A DNA stretch of 64,000 nt from Ceratotherium simum simum (taxonomy: Eukaryota; Chordata; Mammalia; Perissodactyla; Rhinocerotidae): assembly GCF_000283155.1 (NCBI RefSeq), contig NW_004454210.1, positions 7,544,747-7,608,746 on the forward strand. Direction: 5' to 3'. The notes beneath the pieces are model-generated. The model saw nothing but the letters and a program-made list of their open reading frames with translations. It was not told where the DNA came from and searched no databases. A program made the translations under genes and the position numbers. Shown here one piece after another: positions 47,838 to 57,829 of the stretch; the first letter of the stretch is position 1; each line of letters opens with the position of its first letter.

Positions 47838-48061
47838 CCTTCCACCACCTTCACCACCATCATTTCCATAATCCCCACCACCACCTCCACCATGATCACC
47901 ACCACCATCACCACTATCACCACTACTACCTTCATCACCACCTCTCAACACCTCCATCATCACCACCATCACCACCATCGTCACTACCACCTCTCAACAC
48001 CTGTCATCACCATCCACCATCATCACCTCCACCACCACGAGCATTACCTCTACCACCATCA
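47838..48061 (+). repeat. CAC/CAT-rich trinucleotide tract
   Basis: About 220 bases of imperfect CAC, CAT and CTC triplets. All phases stay open, giving a His/Pro-rich frame (47657-48112), a Thr/Ile-rich frame (47748-48119) and a Val/Met-rich antisense frame. None has a promoter, splice or domain signal, so these are repeat artefacts. Confidence 0.9.
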
Positions 48062-48654
48062 AAAAAGTATACAAGTGACCCTTGCTTTAACGAATCCCAG
48101 AACTATGTCTAAAATCTGAATAATATAGTGAAAAAAATTGAGATGATTATTTGCTTTTCCAAATTATTCAGCCACCTTAAATAGTTACGTTTCCCTAGTG
48201 TTTTTTATATATGCTTTGGTTTACCAACATTTTAATTGCCCAGATCTCTTTAGGAATATACCTATTTTAAGAAGTAACACATGTCAGAGACAGGATGTTC
48301 ATGCTAAGAAGGGCAAGCATAATAAGAAATTCATAAAGTCTCTTTCTTTATTCATCAAATTATTGAGAAGAGTTTTATATGCAAAACTCTACTAAACATT
48401 AAGCAGTTTTAGTTAGCCACAAATCAGTAATTATAAAGGTAAAGTTAATTCTATCAATAGTACTCCTATAAATAGTACACCTATATATAAATATATAATA
48501 CTTACATAAAAATATAGGATACATACATTTATATACTAATAGCATGTTTGTAAATTTTAAAATATATTTATGATATATTTGTATACATAAATAACACTTA
48601 TCATATATCTATGATCAATGTATATTATTATTATAAATATCCTTCTCTAATTGT

Positions 48655-49197
48655 GAAATTTGGGTGACAGACTGAGACAGATTGTAAAAATGGTTACAAA
48701 TTCCTCTCTCATCCTTGTCTGCACTTCCCTTGCCATGTGACTTTGCCACTCTTTTCATCAAGGAGAGTCTATTTCCCTGCTCTTTGACTCTTGACTCTAG
48801 GTGGGCCATGTGACTTCTTTGGCTAATGGGATATTAACAAATGTGACGCAAGCAGTGGCTTGAAAAACGCACACGCTTTGGGGTTTGCCCTCTCCTGCTG
48901 ATCTGGGAACCCAGCCACCACCGCCATGTGATCTAATCTGGGCTGGCCTGCTGGAGAATAACAGCTCATGTGGAGCAGAGATGAGCTAGTCCAGCTGCAG
49001 CCCTACTAGACCAATCAGCCCGCCAACCAGATACATGAGAGACCATTGTAGACCATCCAGCCCTAGCTGAGCTGGCTGAGGCCTGAAGACCCACCAAGTG
49101 GAGAGACTAGAGATTCATGAGAAAAAATAAGATGTTTATTGTTTTAAGCCACAAAATTTTGTGGTGGTTTGTTATACAGCAAAAGCTAACTGATACA
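48655..49197 (+). mobile_element. MLT1-type LTR, sense
   Basis: It starts near TGGGTGACAGACTGAGACAG, passes GTGGGCCATGTGACTTC, and ends TTGTTTTAAGCCACAAAATT and GCAAAAGCTAACTGATACAG, the usual MLT1 end. It has no internal region. Confidence 0.7.
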
Positions 49198-49199
49198 GG

Positions 49200-49955
49200 G
49201 ACCATATCTCACTGAGTTTTGTTTTCCTCTTTTCTCTTTATCCATTCCAAAAAGCTTCGGTAAAACATTTGGTTCATTAGAGCCAGTTATCACAAACCTA
49301 TGATCTTTTCTTCCAATTCTAAAAGCTCTGATTCTCTTAAATTAATAAGCTTCCTCTCTTGGTTATGGTCTTTACAGAAGAAACGGGCTGGAGATAAAGG
49401 TAGTAAAAATGAGGAATGATGTTAACAGTGAGAAGGGAACTGGAGATGTGAATTTAGGTGGTGACAGTGGGATGCTGAGGCAAAAAAGAGAGGTTGGTAC
49501 AACTCCTAAAGTGTTGACTAACTTCCTGGGAGAAGTTTGTTCTACTAAATCACAATCTGTGAAATTCCCTGGCACTGACCGCAGATGACCCAGATGACCC
49601 TATGTTACATTATAAACACACATTCTAAAATTCCCCTTTTCACTTTTCACTTTTTCACTATTCAAAATATGGCTTTCTATTTTGGTAGTTAGAATTTTGT
49701 TGGCTCCAGCAACAGAAGCCCAACTCGATCTTAAAAGCCCAGATCATCCTCCAGCTTCAGGCAAGGTTGAATCCAGTTACTCAAATGATGTCCTCAGGGA
49801 ACTGTCTCTCCATCTCTATCTCTAGGTTCTGCTTTCCTGTTTTGGCCTCCCTGTATTCCTCAATCCCTGACCTACTTTGTGGGTCCCAGAGTTCAGTGGT
49901 AGCAATTGTCTATTGGGTCTCTCCATCTTTGGTGACCAAGCCCTATTCCTCCTCC
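49200..49955. other. Unique stretch, nothing recognised
   Basis: I see no nameable element and no exon. Confidence 0.35.
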
Positions 49956-49959
49956 CCAG

Positions 49960-50290
49960 CTGTTACTCTAATCATGTTAAAGGCACTAAGACCCATCCAA
50001 TTACCCAAGTCAAAAACTTGGGAGTTATCCCAGACCTCTCCATTAGTCCCCATATCTAATAGATCATAAAGCCAAGTCACTTCTCCCCCATCTGTGTCTT
50101 TGGAATTGGTTTTCCCTCTCCATGGCCATTGCCACTATGCTTCGTCATGCATTGTTATTTCTCTCATGGAAGAAAATTTAGTCCTAATCAGTCTTTGTTT
50201 TGCTTCCTACAAACCATCCTCCATGCCTGGAGTAATCTATTAAAAATGTAAATCTGAGTCTAGCATTCCTTGCTTAAAATGTTTAGTCAT
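49960..50290 (+). mobile_element. L2 LINE fragment
   Basis: AAAACTTGGGAGTTATCCCAG, TAAAGCCAAGTCACTTCTCC and GCATTCCTTGCTTAAAATG follow the L2 C-terminal/3' order seen also at 31000-31275. Confidence 0.65.
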
Positions 50291-51080
50291 GTAACTTGTA
50301 TAAGCGGCTCCACAAAAGTGGGGTACAAACATGATCCTATTTGGTGATTTTTCCAGTTGATCCCTTGAACCCCCGCTGCTCTCTGTTGGCAGAGAGCCTA
50401 GTTATCTTAAGTTGAGCGCCCTAGAAACAGAGCCTGAGCTGGGATCTGTTGTTATTTTAGGGGCCTCATTGCTCCCTGCCACAGACGGGAGCCGAGCCCA
50501 CTCTGATCCACCCTGCCTGGCCTAACTACAAGACAGAGTCTTGGGGCAGGAGATTGCAGATTGGTGTCTTTCCTTCCAAGAGGCCCAAGGCTCCTCATGC
50601 AAATTGCGTACCCAGTAACAAGCTCTGCCTACTTGGGGTCTCAGAGTGGGGCCTTGATCTAGTCACAAAAGATTCTTTTACGTCAGAGGTCAAAAACTCA
50701 AATGTATACAGGAGCCAGAAGCCTGACTGACAGGGCAGCCACCACCCAGCAATAATCGTTACTAAGCAGGAATTTGGCACTCACAGTTACCACATCTTTG
50801 GAGTTTTTTCAGGAGGAGCACAAAATCTTGATTTTTATGTGAAATATTCTGATTTTAAATTATTAACTTGATTTAAAAAAAAAAAAAAAAGCAGGCAAAA
50901 CAAAGCTTGTCCGGGGCCTTCTCTGGCCCAGGGGCTATCAGTCTGTGAATTTGGTCTTACACCCTAAGTTTCAGAACAATGGATGCCCATTTGTCCCATA
51001 TTTGCATAACTATGGGCCACTGCAATGAACCCGGTCTGGACAAAGATCTGATGTGAATCCTACAAAAGGTTCCATGACTT
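50290..51080. other. Unique stretch with a short A run
   Basis: A 16-17 base A tract at about 50875-50891 is the only simple feature. No exon or named repeat. Confidence 0.35.
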
Positions 51081-51450
51081 CAAGATCGTCTAACCTTCTC
51101 TAGTGTGGCCTGTGTGGCCTCCTGGCTCCTACACTTCTCCAGAACTTTCTGTTCCCCTCTCCCCCACTCTGTTTCACACCTCAGTATCCAGGACGCCCTC
51201 CACTTCCACTTATTTATGGACACTGTGGCCCTCCTTCAAGATCTGCCTCAAACACTGCTTCCTCTGGGCAGCCCTCCTTCCCCTGGTCTCTGCTTTCTCT
51301 TCTGCTTACCCCATGTTCTAGAGCAGTTACTCCACTGCCCTAATGTTTTACAGGCCTGTTGCCCCACCTGACCCAACCCCTAGAGGGCAGGAGTCTGGGT
51401 TCATTCACATCCGTATCCCCATTGCCTCATAGAGTACCTAGCACTTTAAA
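51080..51450 (+). mobile_element. L2/L3-type LINE fragment
   Basis: CTTCAAGATCTGCCTCAAAC, GGCAGCCCTCCTTCCCCTGG and AGAGTACCTAGCACTTTAAA resemble L2 3' sequence. Confidence 0.5.
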
Positions 51451-52037
51451 TGCAGATTACAGAAACGGGCATCCACTTTGAAAAATAATGAGCTGACCAT
51501 TGCTTTTCACACGCCAGAAATCCATTTATGAAGAACAGGTAATTTCGTTTGGAGAAATTAAGTTGAAACTTGGTGTTTAAGAGAAGGGACAAAAAAAAAA
51601 ACCCGCAGACTTTCATTTTTAAAATGACCACATATTTGTGAAATACAGTTGGAAAGAGTAAGTTTTTAGACTCCCTCAGCTTTGGACATAGCCGAGGCTT
51701 CTAAGAGTTCTAGAACTAGAGAATAGCTAAATTGGTCGCACTAGCTTTTCTCCGGAACCTCAGAGGTCCCCAGGGCTCACAGTAGGCGATGTTTGCTGCC
51801 TCAGAGGGGAAAGGAAACCAGCTCCTCTGAATGAAACAGTACTTCCACAGGGGCGGCGGCCTACGGTGAGAGAGCGAGCAGCCACAGTCGAAAAGACCCT
51901 TTGCATAATCCACTCTTAAACTGACTGAGGCTTGCAGAGTTGTAAACTGAAACTCCGGAGGCAAACCCAAAGCGGTTACATTTTTCGACGAGGTTTCCCA
52001 GCCCTGTCAATCATTTCCTGCTTTCTCTCCCTCCCCA

Positions 52038-52066
52038 GTGCGCGCGCGCGCGCGCACACACACACA
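52038..52066 (+). repeat. Alternating purine-pyrimidine tract (GT, CG, CA)
   Basis: A 29-base strictly alternating purine-pyrimidine run, mostly (CG) followed by (CA), ends at an AGAGTTTAG boundary. Runs of (CG)n joined to (CA)n are the sequences most prone to left-handed Z-DNA. It lies about 200 bases before the upstream CpG island, which suits a role at a promoter edge, though it may simply be a microsatellite. Confidence 0.8.
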
Positions 52067-52269
52067 GAGTTTAGACCGCTGCATTGACATTGAGCCTCTC
52101 TCCTACCTGAAGTGGAGCACCTCAGGAAGCAGCGAGGCTGGAGTTTCATTCATAATACATGAACTCAAGGGAGGAGGGAGGCAGAGACAAGAGCCTTTCA
52201 TCTCTACGTAAAATCCCAGCATTGCAGCTGAAAGGGAAAATGACCTGGGAGGGAACGGCATCGAGGATG

Positions 52270-53330
52270 AAGTACTGCACGATAACGGTACCGGCGAGCG
52301 CGTCAGCGGCCCGCCCGCCTGCTATTTATACCGCAGCGATTATGCAATCTGGCTCCAGCCATTCATGCCCCGACTGGGACGACGCGCGCCGGGGGAGGGG
52401 GGGGCATCATTCCCGGGCGCAGGGTCAGTTTCTAAGTTTGCATCATCCCCTTCATTACCAGAGAGCTTGGGTTTCCATTCCTGCCGGCGGGTCTTGGGGG
52501 AGACAGCTGGGCTACAAACTCACTTGGCACACACTGGCACACAGGACTGGACTGCTTATTTAAACATAATAATAAAGGCACCAGAGCGCCCGAGGCGCAG
52601 CCAAGCAGCGCGCAGCGCTGGGCTCGGGACAGACCGGAAGGAACTGATAAACCGAGCGCTAATGATACCCGCTCCCTCCCCTATCGGAAGTGTCCTCCGA
52701 GCGCCGGTCATTGAGAAATACCGAAGGGGCAGAATGCGGGTGAGATGAGGACAGGTCCGGGCGCAGCCGCGCGCCTCGCGGGGCGGGGAGCGGGGGCGCC
52801 GCGGCAGCAGGGGGCTTCTGCGGGCCCCGCGGCACAAACCTTAGGGCACAGTAGAGTCCTCCCAAAGCACCACCCCCCGCGCGCCCCTGAGTCGGGGGAC
52901 TGATTTATCGATCCCTTCCCCCCAACCCCAGGGAGATCTACACTCCCGGCCCTACCAGACCCCGATGGGCGATAGATGGGAGGACGCAGAGAGGGGGCGA
53001 AGGACACGAAACAGAGCGGATGGCAGAGAAGGATAAAATGTCCGCTTCTCCCGGCGCCCGTGCGGGGCGAGAGGGGGCGGGGTCCGCGGCTGGCTTCCGA
53101 GTGAAACGAGACCTGCGGGTCTACTGAGCATGCCCGTCCCGCGGCCGCCGATGGTCGCTCCGGTTCCGCGCTCCGGGCTTTCCGGGCGGCCGGCGGGAAG
53201 GACCCGGGTGGGGGTTCTCCCCCGTCCGCGACTCGGGATTGAGAGGGGAGTAGGTGGGGGTCCTGCTGGGTTTGCGTGAAGTTGTGAGCAGATCGCCATT
53301 ACTTTTGAAGCTGTACGATCTCACTCTGAG
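52270..53330. promoter_or_regulatory. Second CpG island, 3-4 kb upstream of SPRED2
   Basis: CpG dinucleotides and GC content rise sharply here after AT-rich flank and fall again by about 53,340. Notable sites are a TATA-like CTATTTATACC at about 52322, GATTATGCAAT (C/EBP-like) just after it, and TTATTTAAACATAATAATAA near 52556. A donor-like GCGG|GTGAGA lies at about 52740. The strand is unknown. Candidate roles are an alternative SPRED2 promoter, a promoter for an upstream non-coding transcript, or a CpG-rich enhancer. No recognisable protein is encoded. Confidence 0.55.
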
Positions 53331-53339
53331 TCGACACCC

Positions 53340-55380
53340 TTGATTTGATCGTGTTCAGAGCTACCTGCCCCCTGCTTTTGCTGGTTGTCGGGGAGATACA
53401 GGGATGTGGGTATACAGCTCTTTCGGCAATGTCATTAAATTAGAGCCCTAAATCCGTTATACTTCCTATTCTGGTAACAATCCAGTTGATAAGACCCTGA
53501 TATTCAGATCAATAAACATATCTGAATTATTCATCCAATATCGCCATTTATTCTATGGAGCGGCAGGAGTCACAGTTAGTAATTGATGGAGTGACCTGCT
53601 AGGAACATTTCCACCCAAAGGCCTCTTTTGGGTCACGAACAAGGCAGAAGAGAACTGGAAGGTTTTCTTTAGAGGAACATGAAGGACCAGGAGTGGAGGG
53701 GGGAGCATTTGGTAATCCCACTGGCTAGAGACAAGAAAAGATTGCCATTAATCTCCCATTTGCAGTGTGCTTAGCACAGTACCTTCACTGTATAGCCAAT
53801 TAATCTTCCCAGCAACCCTATGTTGTGGGAATTATCCTGACACTGCAGACGCCGAACCCGAGGCTCAGAGAATTGAAGGATCTGCTTGAGTGTGGCACCA
53901 AGACATCCAAGTGGGGACCTGGTGACTCCTGGACCTTAGAATGTTTTCCTTTGCTCCTCTGGCTGCCTGGTCCGTGGGCTGGGCCAGTCAGTCACTGCCA
54001 TTAGCAGGGAGCTCGCTGAATGAGTGGTGATGACACCGATTCAGCTTGCCTACCTGCAGAAATGAATACTCACCTCACCTGCTGCCTTGCCATTTGGGCA
54101 CTCTGAAACTGGAGGGTGGAGCCAAAGAGATGCCCATTGGGTGGATAATTTTGACATAGACAAATGCCTATGTTTCTGGAAGTTCAGGAATGACTGAGTG
54201 GGATCTCTTTTAGCACCTCCAGGAGAAAAGCAACAGTGGCCACAGGGGAGAACTGGGTAGATGCCTTAGCCCTATGTGGATTTAGAGAATAATAAGATCT
54301 TGTTTTGTTTGGTGCTTTCTCATAGACTCAAAAACTGAGAAAAACAAGCTTGCCCTTGTTATCCCTGTTTTATAAAGAAACGGAAGAATTGCTAAAAGCC
54401 TCACTCAGTGTCTCAGGGCTGCTAAGAGAAAACTGGACCCAGGTGTTCTTCCCCTGTCTAGTGCCCTTTTCACCACCATACACCAGCATTCAGCATCAAA
54501 GGTGGGTGAACTTCAATCCTCATCCACAAAGATCATGGTTGCAATAAGCACGAAGCCTAGGGTAAACCACTAGTTTCTCCTTGACTCAAGGTGAAACTTT
54601 TACTATCTTTGGAGCACTTGTGGCTTTCCAAACGCATACATACACCCTTTAGGTATACTACATTTGAGGCATATATTTAATCTTCTCTTAATGTGTTCAA
54701 TGGTAGCTATTTAGTTAACATCTCTGTGTAGTCGCTTGGCACATTCAGGAGGATGGAACATCTACTGTGCTTGGAGAGCAGGAAGGGGCAGGGACTGTAT
54801 CTTTTGCACCCTAGTATTTCCTAGAAGGAAATACTCAAATGCTAGGTAATTTGTGGGATCCACTGCAAAGTGAAAATGTGGAGCCCCTTGTTCAAACATT
54901 ATAAAGAATTTCAAGACCACAACAGCAGAGCATCAAACCAGGCAAAGATCCCTATGCAACTGCGCAGGTTGCACGCCGGGGAAGCCAGCCCTGCCCTTTG
55001 CCCATGGTCCTACGCCAAGGCAGGAAAAATAATTTAAAGACAAAGGGGAGGGAGAGGGGGACTCCAAGAGTTCTCCATCTCCCCATCTCACTGTGCCAAA
55101 GCCCACGGGGTCGGCTACCCCTGGCCCAGGAACTATGGCCTTCAAGGGCCTGGGACAAGGGCCATCCTCCACCAATACGAGCGAGATTTACTGAATAATT
55201 TAAAAAACATATTTGGGCTTACCTTTTAACCCGAGAAAGTCCATTTCTACTGAAGTGCAAACATTTCTGGGCTGTGTTGGATTTACCTTTTATTTTTTTA
55301 TGTACAAATAATGATTCCTTAAAAATGCCCGTTCCCCTACCAAGACAAAAAAGATCACAAGATTCACGCGAAACTGAAAA
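53340..55380. other. Region between the two CpG blocks
   Basis: This AT-richer stretch holds two antisense MIR-like copies (about 53745-53945 and 54300-54475) and an L2-like end near 54775-54840. I see no exon that would link an upstream start to SPRED2. Confidence 0.45.
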
Positions 55381-55773
55381 GCCTCTGCCATTCAGAGCCT
55401 TGGCAAAGGCACCTGTGCCGCCCCCACCCTCCCGGCCCACGGCGGGGGGTGGGGATCCTCTGAGCCCGAGCACCCCTCCGGCTCTTCCCTGAGCTGAGCT
55501 GCCCGTCTCCGCCCCCTCCTTCCCGCCCCGGATTCTTAATCCAGGGGTTTGGAAGGAGGGAGGGAACCAAACAGGAGCCAGATGTGTGCGAGTCCCGGGC
55601 TCCTGCCTCCTCCCTCCTCTCGGGCATCTTAAAACCCGGAGCGCTGACAGAGAGGGATCCGGAGCCAGACAGACGGCGAGCAAACAACTCCGCTCCAAGG
55701 CTCCTCCGGGAGTGGAAGCCCGGAGGGAGGGGGGGAAAAAGGAAGCCGGGCATGCTCAGTAGGCGGGACAAAG

Positions 55774-55822
55774 TTTTTTTTTTTTTTTTCTCTCTCTCTC
55801 TCTCTCTCCTTTTTTTTTTTTT
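55774..55822 (+). repeat. Polypyrimidine tract upstream of the promoter
   Basis: This is an uninterrupted 49-base pyrimidine run: a T tract, a block of about ten CT units, then another T tract, ending at CGGTCGC. The opposite strand is a GA/A tract. Such tracts can bind GAGA-type factors and can form triplex (H-form) DNA. It sits about 50 bases upstream of the CRE/ETS cluster. It is also likely to vary in length between individuals. Confidence 0.85.
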
Positions 55823-55872
55823 CGGTCGCAAGTAGGAAGCTTTTTGCACTCCACCACCTCTGGCCGCTGGGA

Positions 55873-56037
55873 AGACGTCATCGCTTCCGCCCTACTTCCT
55901 CCTCCTGTTGGCGGCGGTGAGAATCCAATATGGAGTAAATCGGTGGAGTCGAGAGATGGGGCTCGGACGGGGCGCCCTGCACCGCCTCCCAGGCGCACCT
56001 CCCCCGGCCGCCGACCGCTCCCCGGAACCGTGATTGG
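55873..56037 (+). promoter_or_regulatory. Cluster of proximal promoter motifs
   Basis: Motifs seen in order are a CRE-like GACGTCA (55874-55880), ETS-type GCTTCCGC (883-890) and ACTTCCT (894-900), a CCAAT box at 55925-55929 whose reverse strand reads CCATATTGG and so overlaps a YY1-like CCATNTT core, and an inverted CCAAT (ATTGG) at 56033-56037. Such clusters are common just upstream of, or over, the start sites of housekeeping-type CpG promoters. That they drive SPRED2 is inferred from position, 430-590 bases upstream of the ATG. Confidence 0.5.
55956..56033 (+). promoter_or_regulatory. Possible distal upstream ORF
   Basis: An ATG at 55956 opens a 25-codon frame that ends with TGA at 56031-56033. 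It counts as a leader uORF only if transcription begins upstream of 55956, which cannot be decided from sequence. It overlaps the CCAAT/ETS promoter cluster, so it may be entirely untranscribed. Confidence 0.25.
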
Positions 56038-56378
56038 CCCGGCCCCCCCGGGGCGACCCCGCACCGAGCCCCCACCCGCGTCCGGCCTTCTCCTCTCAGC
56101 AGTCCCCGCCGCCCCACGGCGCGCTTGTTTTTCTCCTCCTCTCCCCAGCGCCGTCCCCTGCCCAAATCTCTCCCCCTCCGCCCGCTCCCGAAGCCCCCGA
56201 ACCCCGCCCGCCTCGCCCCTCGGCGCTGCGACGCTCACTCCCTCCGCAGCTTGCCTTTGCACCCCTTTCCCCAAACCTCACCCCGCGCTCCGGTCGCCCT
56301 GCTTCCCCTTCTGCCTTCTGCGGCGCCCCCCTCATCTGTAGCCGCCCCCCCCCCAACCAAATCAGGCGATCTCCGGAG

Positions 56379-56454
56379 ATGTGAAGAAGGAGGGTGAGCG
56401 GACAGGAAGATGAAGGGAGCAAAGCTGCCCGCCGCGGGACAGGCGTCTAGGTGA
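56379..56454 (+). promoter_or_regulatory. Upstream start-stop and 14-codon uORF before the SPRED2 ATG
   Basis: Positions 56379-56384 read ATGTGA, a start codon followed immediately by a stop. At 56410 a second ATG, with A at -3, opens a frame MKGAKLPAAGQASR that stops with TGA at 56452-56454, eight bases before the SPRED2 ATG at 56463. If both lie in the mature leader, ribosomes meet them first and would reach SPRED2 by leaky scanning or reinitiation. The sequence is direct. Its presence in the mRNA and any regulatory effect are inferred. Confidence 0.55.
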
Positions 56455-56462
56455 ACAGGAAA

Positions 56463-56488
56463 ATGACCGAAGAAACACACCCGGACGA
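56463..56488 (+). CDS. SPRED2: SPRED2 first coding exon (partial gene)
   Basis: The exon reads ATG and seven more codons, MTEETHPD, then GA as the first two bases of the ninth codon, followed directly by the donor GTAAGT at 56489. This matches my memory of the SPRED2 N-terminus (MTEETHPDDDSY), whose ninth residue Asp fits GA plus T or C from exon 2. SPRED1 differs (it starts MSEET). SPRED2 is known to bind neurofibromin through its N-terminal EVH1 domain and to damp RAS-RAF-MAPK signalling at the plasma membrane, with a KIT-binding region and a C-terminal cysteine-rich SPR domain. None of those domains lies in this window. The start is supported by an in-frame TAG at 56448-56450, A at position -3 and the CpG island setting. 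I see no exon 2, so the gene continues beyond 64000. The call rests on nine residues, the phase, the donor and the context. Confidence 0.85.
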
Positions 56489-56969
56489 GTAAGTTTGGCC
56501 GCGGAGTGGGACGAGGGTGTCCCGCGGAGACAGCGTGGGGGCCGGGGCTGAGGACGCGAGTGGGGACGCTGGTTGGGTGAACTTGGCATGGGGTGCAGCG
56601 ACTCGCTGGCCTGTGGGGTTTGGGACGCGAGATTTCCCCCCTTGTTGAAGTGAGGAGGGGGCAAAAACTGCTGCGGCCGACAGGGGCGCGCCTTGGGTCG
56701 GCGGGCTGGTGGCCGCTGCGGGGGCCAAGGGCGCGCGGGTGACCTCGGGGCGGTCCCCGCTCCCTCTCCAGGGACTCACAAACACCCCTTCCCCCCCGAA
56801 ATCCTCGGCGGCTGGAGCGGAAGACCTGACACCCCCGCTCCGGTTTCCTGGGGTCGGTGGATTTTTACATGCTGACTTTGTGACTCTCCCGCCCCGTCGC
56901 TCGCCCGCAGTCCCTTCGGGAGCCCACTGGGGCCCAGGCTCCGCCATTTCGTTTTCTTGAATCGCTCTC

Positions 56970-56977
56970 ATTTGCAT
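56970..56977 (+). promoter_or_regulatory. Octamer motif in intron 1
   Basis: ATTTGCAT, the consensus octamer bound by POU/OCT factors, occurs about 480 bases into the intron. It lies in a small AT-rich patch (roughly 56950-57000) between GC-rich blocks. A single 8-base match could be chance; the setting in an AT patch inside a CpG island makes it more notable. Confidence 0.35.
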
Positions 56978-57180
56978 ACCACATTTTCATTCATAAAAAA
57001 CAGGGCAGAGCGAGAGGAGGACTGGGCTCCGGCTGCGCGGGGGTCTGCGTGCGCCCGAGTCCCTGCGCCGCCCGAGGGGTCCGGCGGCGCGTGTGAGTGT
57101 GGGTGCACGCGCTGATGGCCCGGGACAGGCGCCCCGCGGGGTCGGGGCAGCTCGGGGGGCGGATCCCAGTCGTGTGCGGC

Positions 57181-57204
57181 GGGGGCGGGCGGGAGCGTGC
57201 GGGG
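57181..57204 (+). promoter_or_regulatory. G-quadruplex-type G tracts
   Basis: Four G runs (5, 3, 3 and 4 bases) are separated by loops of 1, 1 and 7 bases on the coding strand, about 700 bases inside intron 1. This meets the usual G3+N1-7 quadruplex pattern. It would be present in the nascent transcript as well as in DNA. Confidence 0.5.
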
Positions 57205-57539
57205 CAGCGCGCTGCAGGCCAGTGTGTGTGTATGTGAGTGTGCGCGCGTGCACAGGCGTGCGTGCCCGGCCCGCGGGAAACAATGCTCAGGGCGCGCCGC
57301 CCAAGGGGCTCCCGGGCAGACCTGCCGCCCGTGGGACTGGTGCCTTTCTCCGGCCCCCGGGCCCCGGTGCAGCTCCCTCCGGCCTCGCGATCGCCGAGCA
57401 GGGTTTGGCTTTCTCCCACCCCGGCTCGAGGCGTTTCCAGTCGCGGGTGCAACCGAAGCTGTGCCCGGCGCCTGAGGTCGTCGGCCTCGGGTCCGAGCGG
57501 TCACCGCACGGCGGCTGCCGCCGCTGCTCAGCGGCTGTG

Positions 57540-57680
57540 CCCGCCACCAGCCACTTTTTTTTGTGAATAAGACGCTCTCCTTTATTGTCACATGATATCC
57601 CTCCCCTCCTCCCCTGCACATTCATAAATCCGGAGCCTGCCTCGGCTCCTTTCATTCAGCGCTGCCATTAGCCAAGGTAG
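57540..57680 (+). promoter_or_regulatory. AT-richer block with possible donor at the island's 3' side
   Basis: Within the island this block drops in GC and contains TTTATTG, CACATGAT (E-box), ATTCATAAA and CCATTAGCC, then CCAAGGTAGCGG, where AAG|GTAGCG could serve as a splice donor at 57678. It could be an alternative non-coding first exon or an intronic enhancer. I see no coding sequence that would join SPRED2 exon 2 in frame. Confidence 0.25.
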
Positions 57681-57829
57681 CGGCGGCGCTGGCTTGGGCG
57701 CAGGGAGCGGGTCTGCAGCCTCGGGGACGCGCCCTGGAGGGAGGCCCCTCGCGTGTCTGTGGGGGCGTCGGGCTGCCGGTAGCCAGCTCCCGAGGCCCCG
57801 GGTCTTTTGCCCCCGCGAGCATTGAGACT

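Noticed and set aside
52159..52748. Two overlapping + strand frames (134 and 127 codons) in the upstream CpG block
   Set aside because: No recognisable domain. Different frames over the same GC-rich DNA; better explained by composition.
55925..55934. CArG (SRF) box at CCAATATGG
   Set aside because: The spacing is one base short of CC(A/T)6GG; a CCAAT box or YY1-like site fits better.
55219..57655. Many frames of 100-217 codons on both strands in the CpG island
   Set aside because: GC-rich sequence has few stop codons. The predicted peptides are low-complexity Pro/Arg/Ala/Gly with no domain and overlap each other on both strands.
57540..57680. Coding alternative first exon of SPRED2
   Set aside because: No ATG-led frame through the possible donor gives a recognisable SPRED N-terminus. 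At most it is non-coding.
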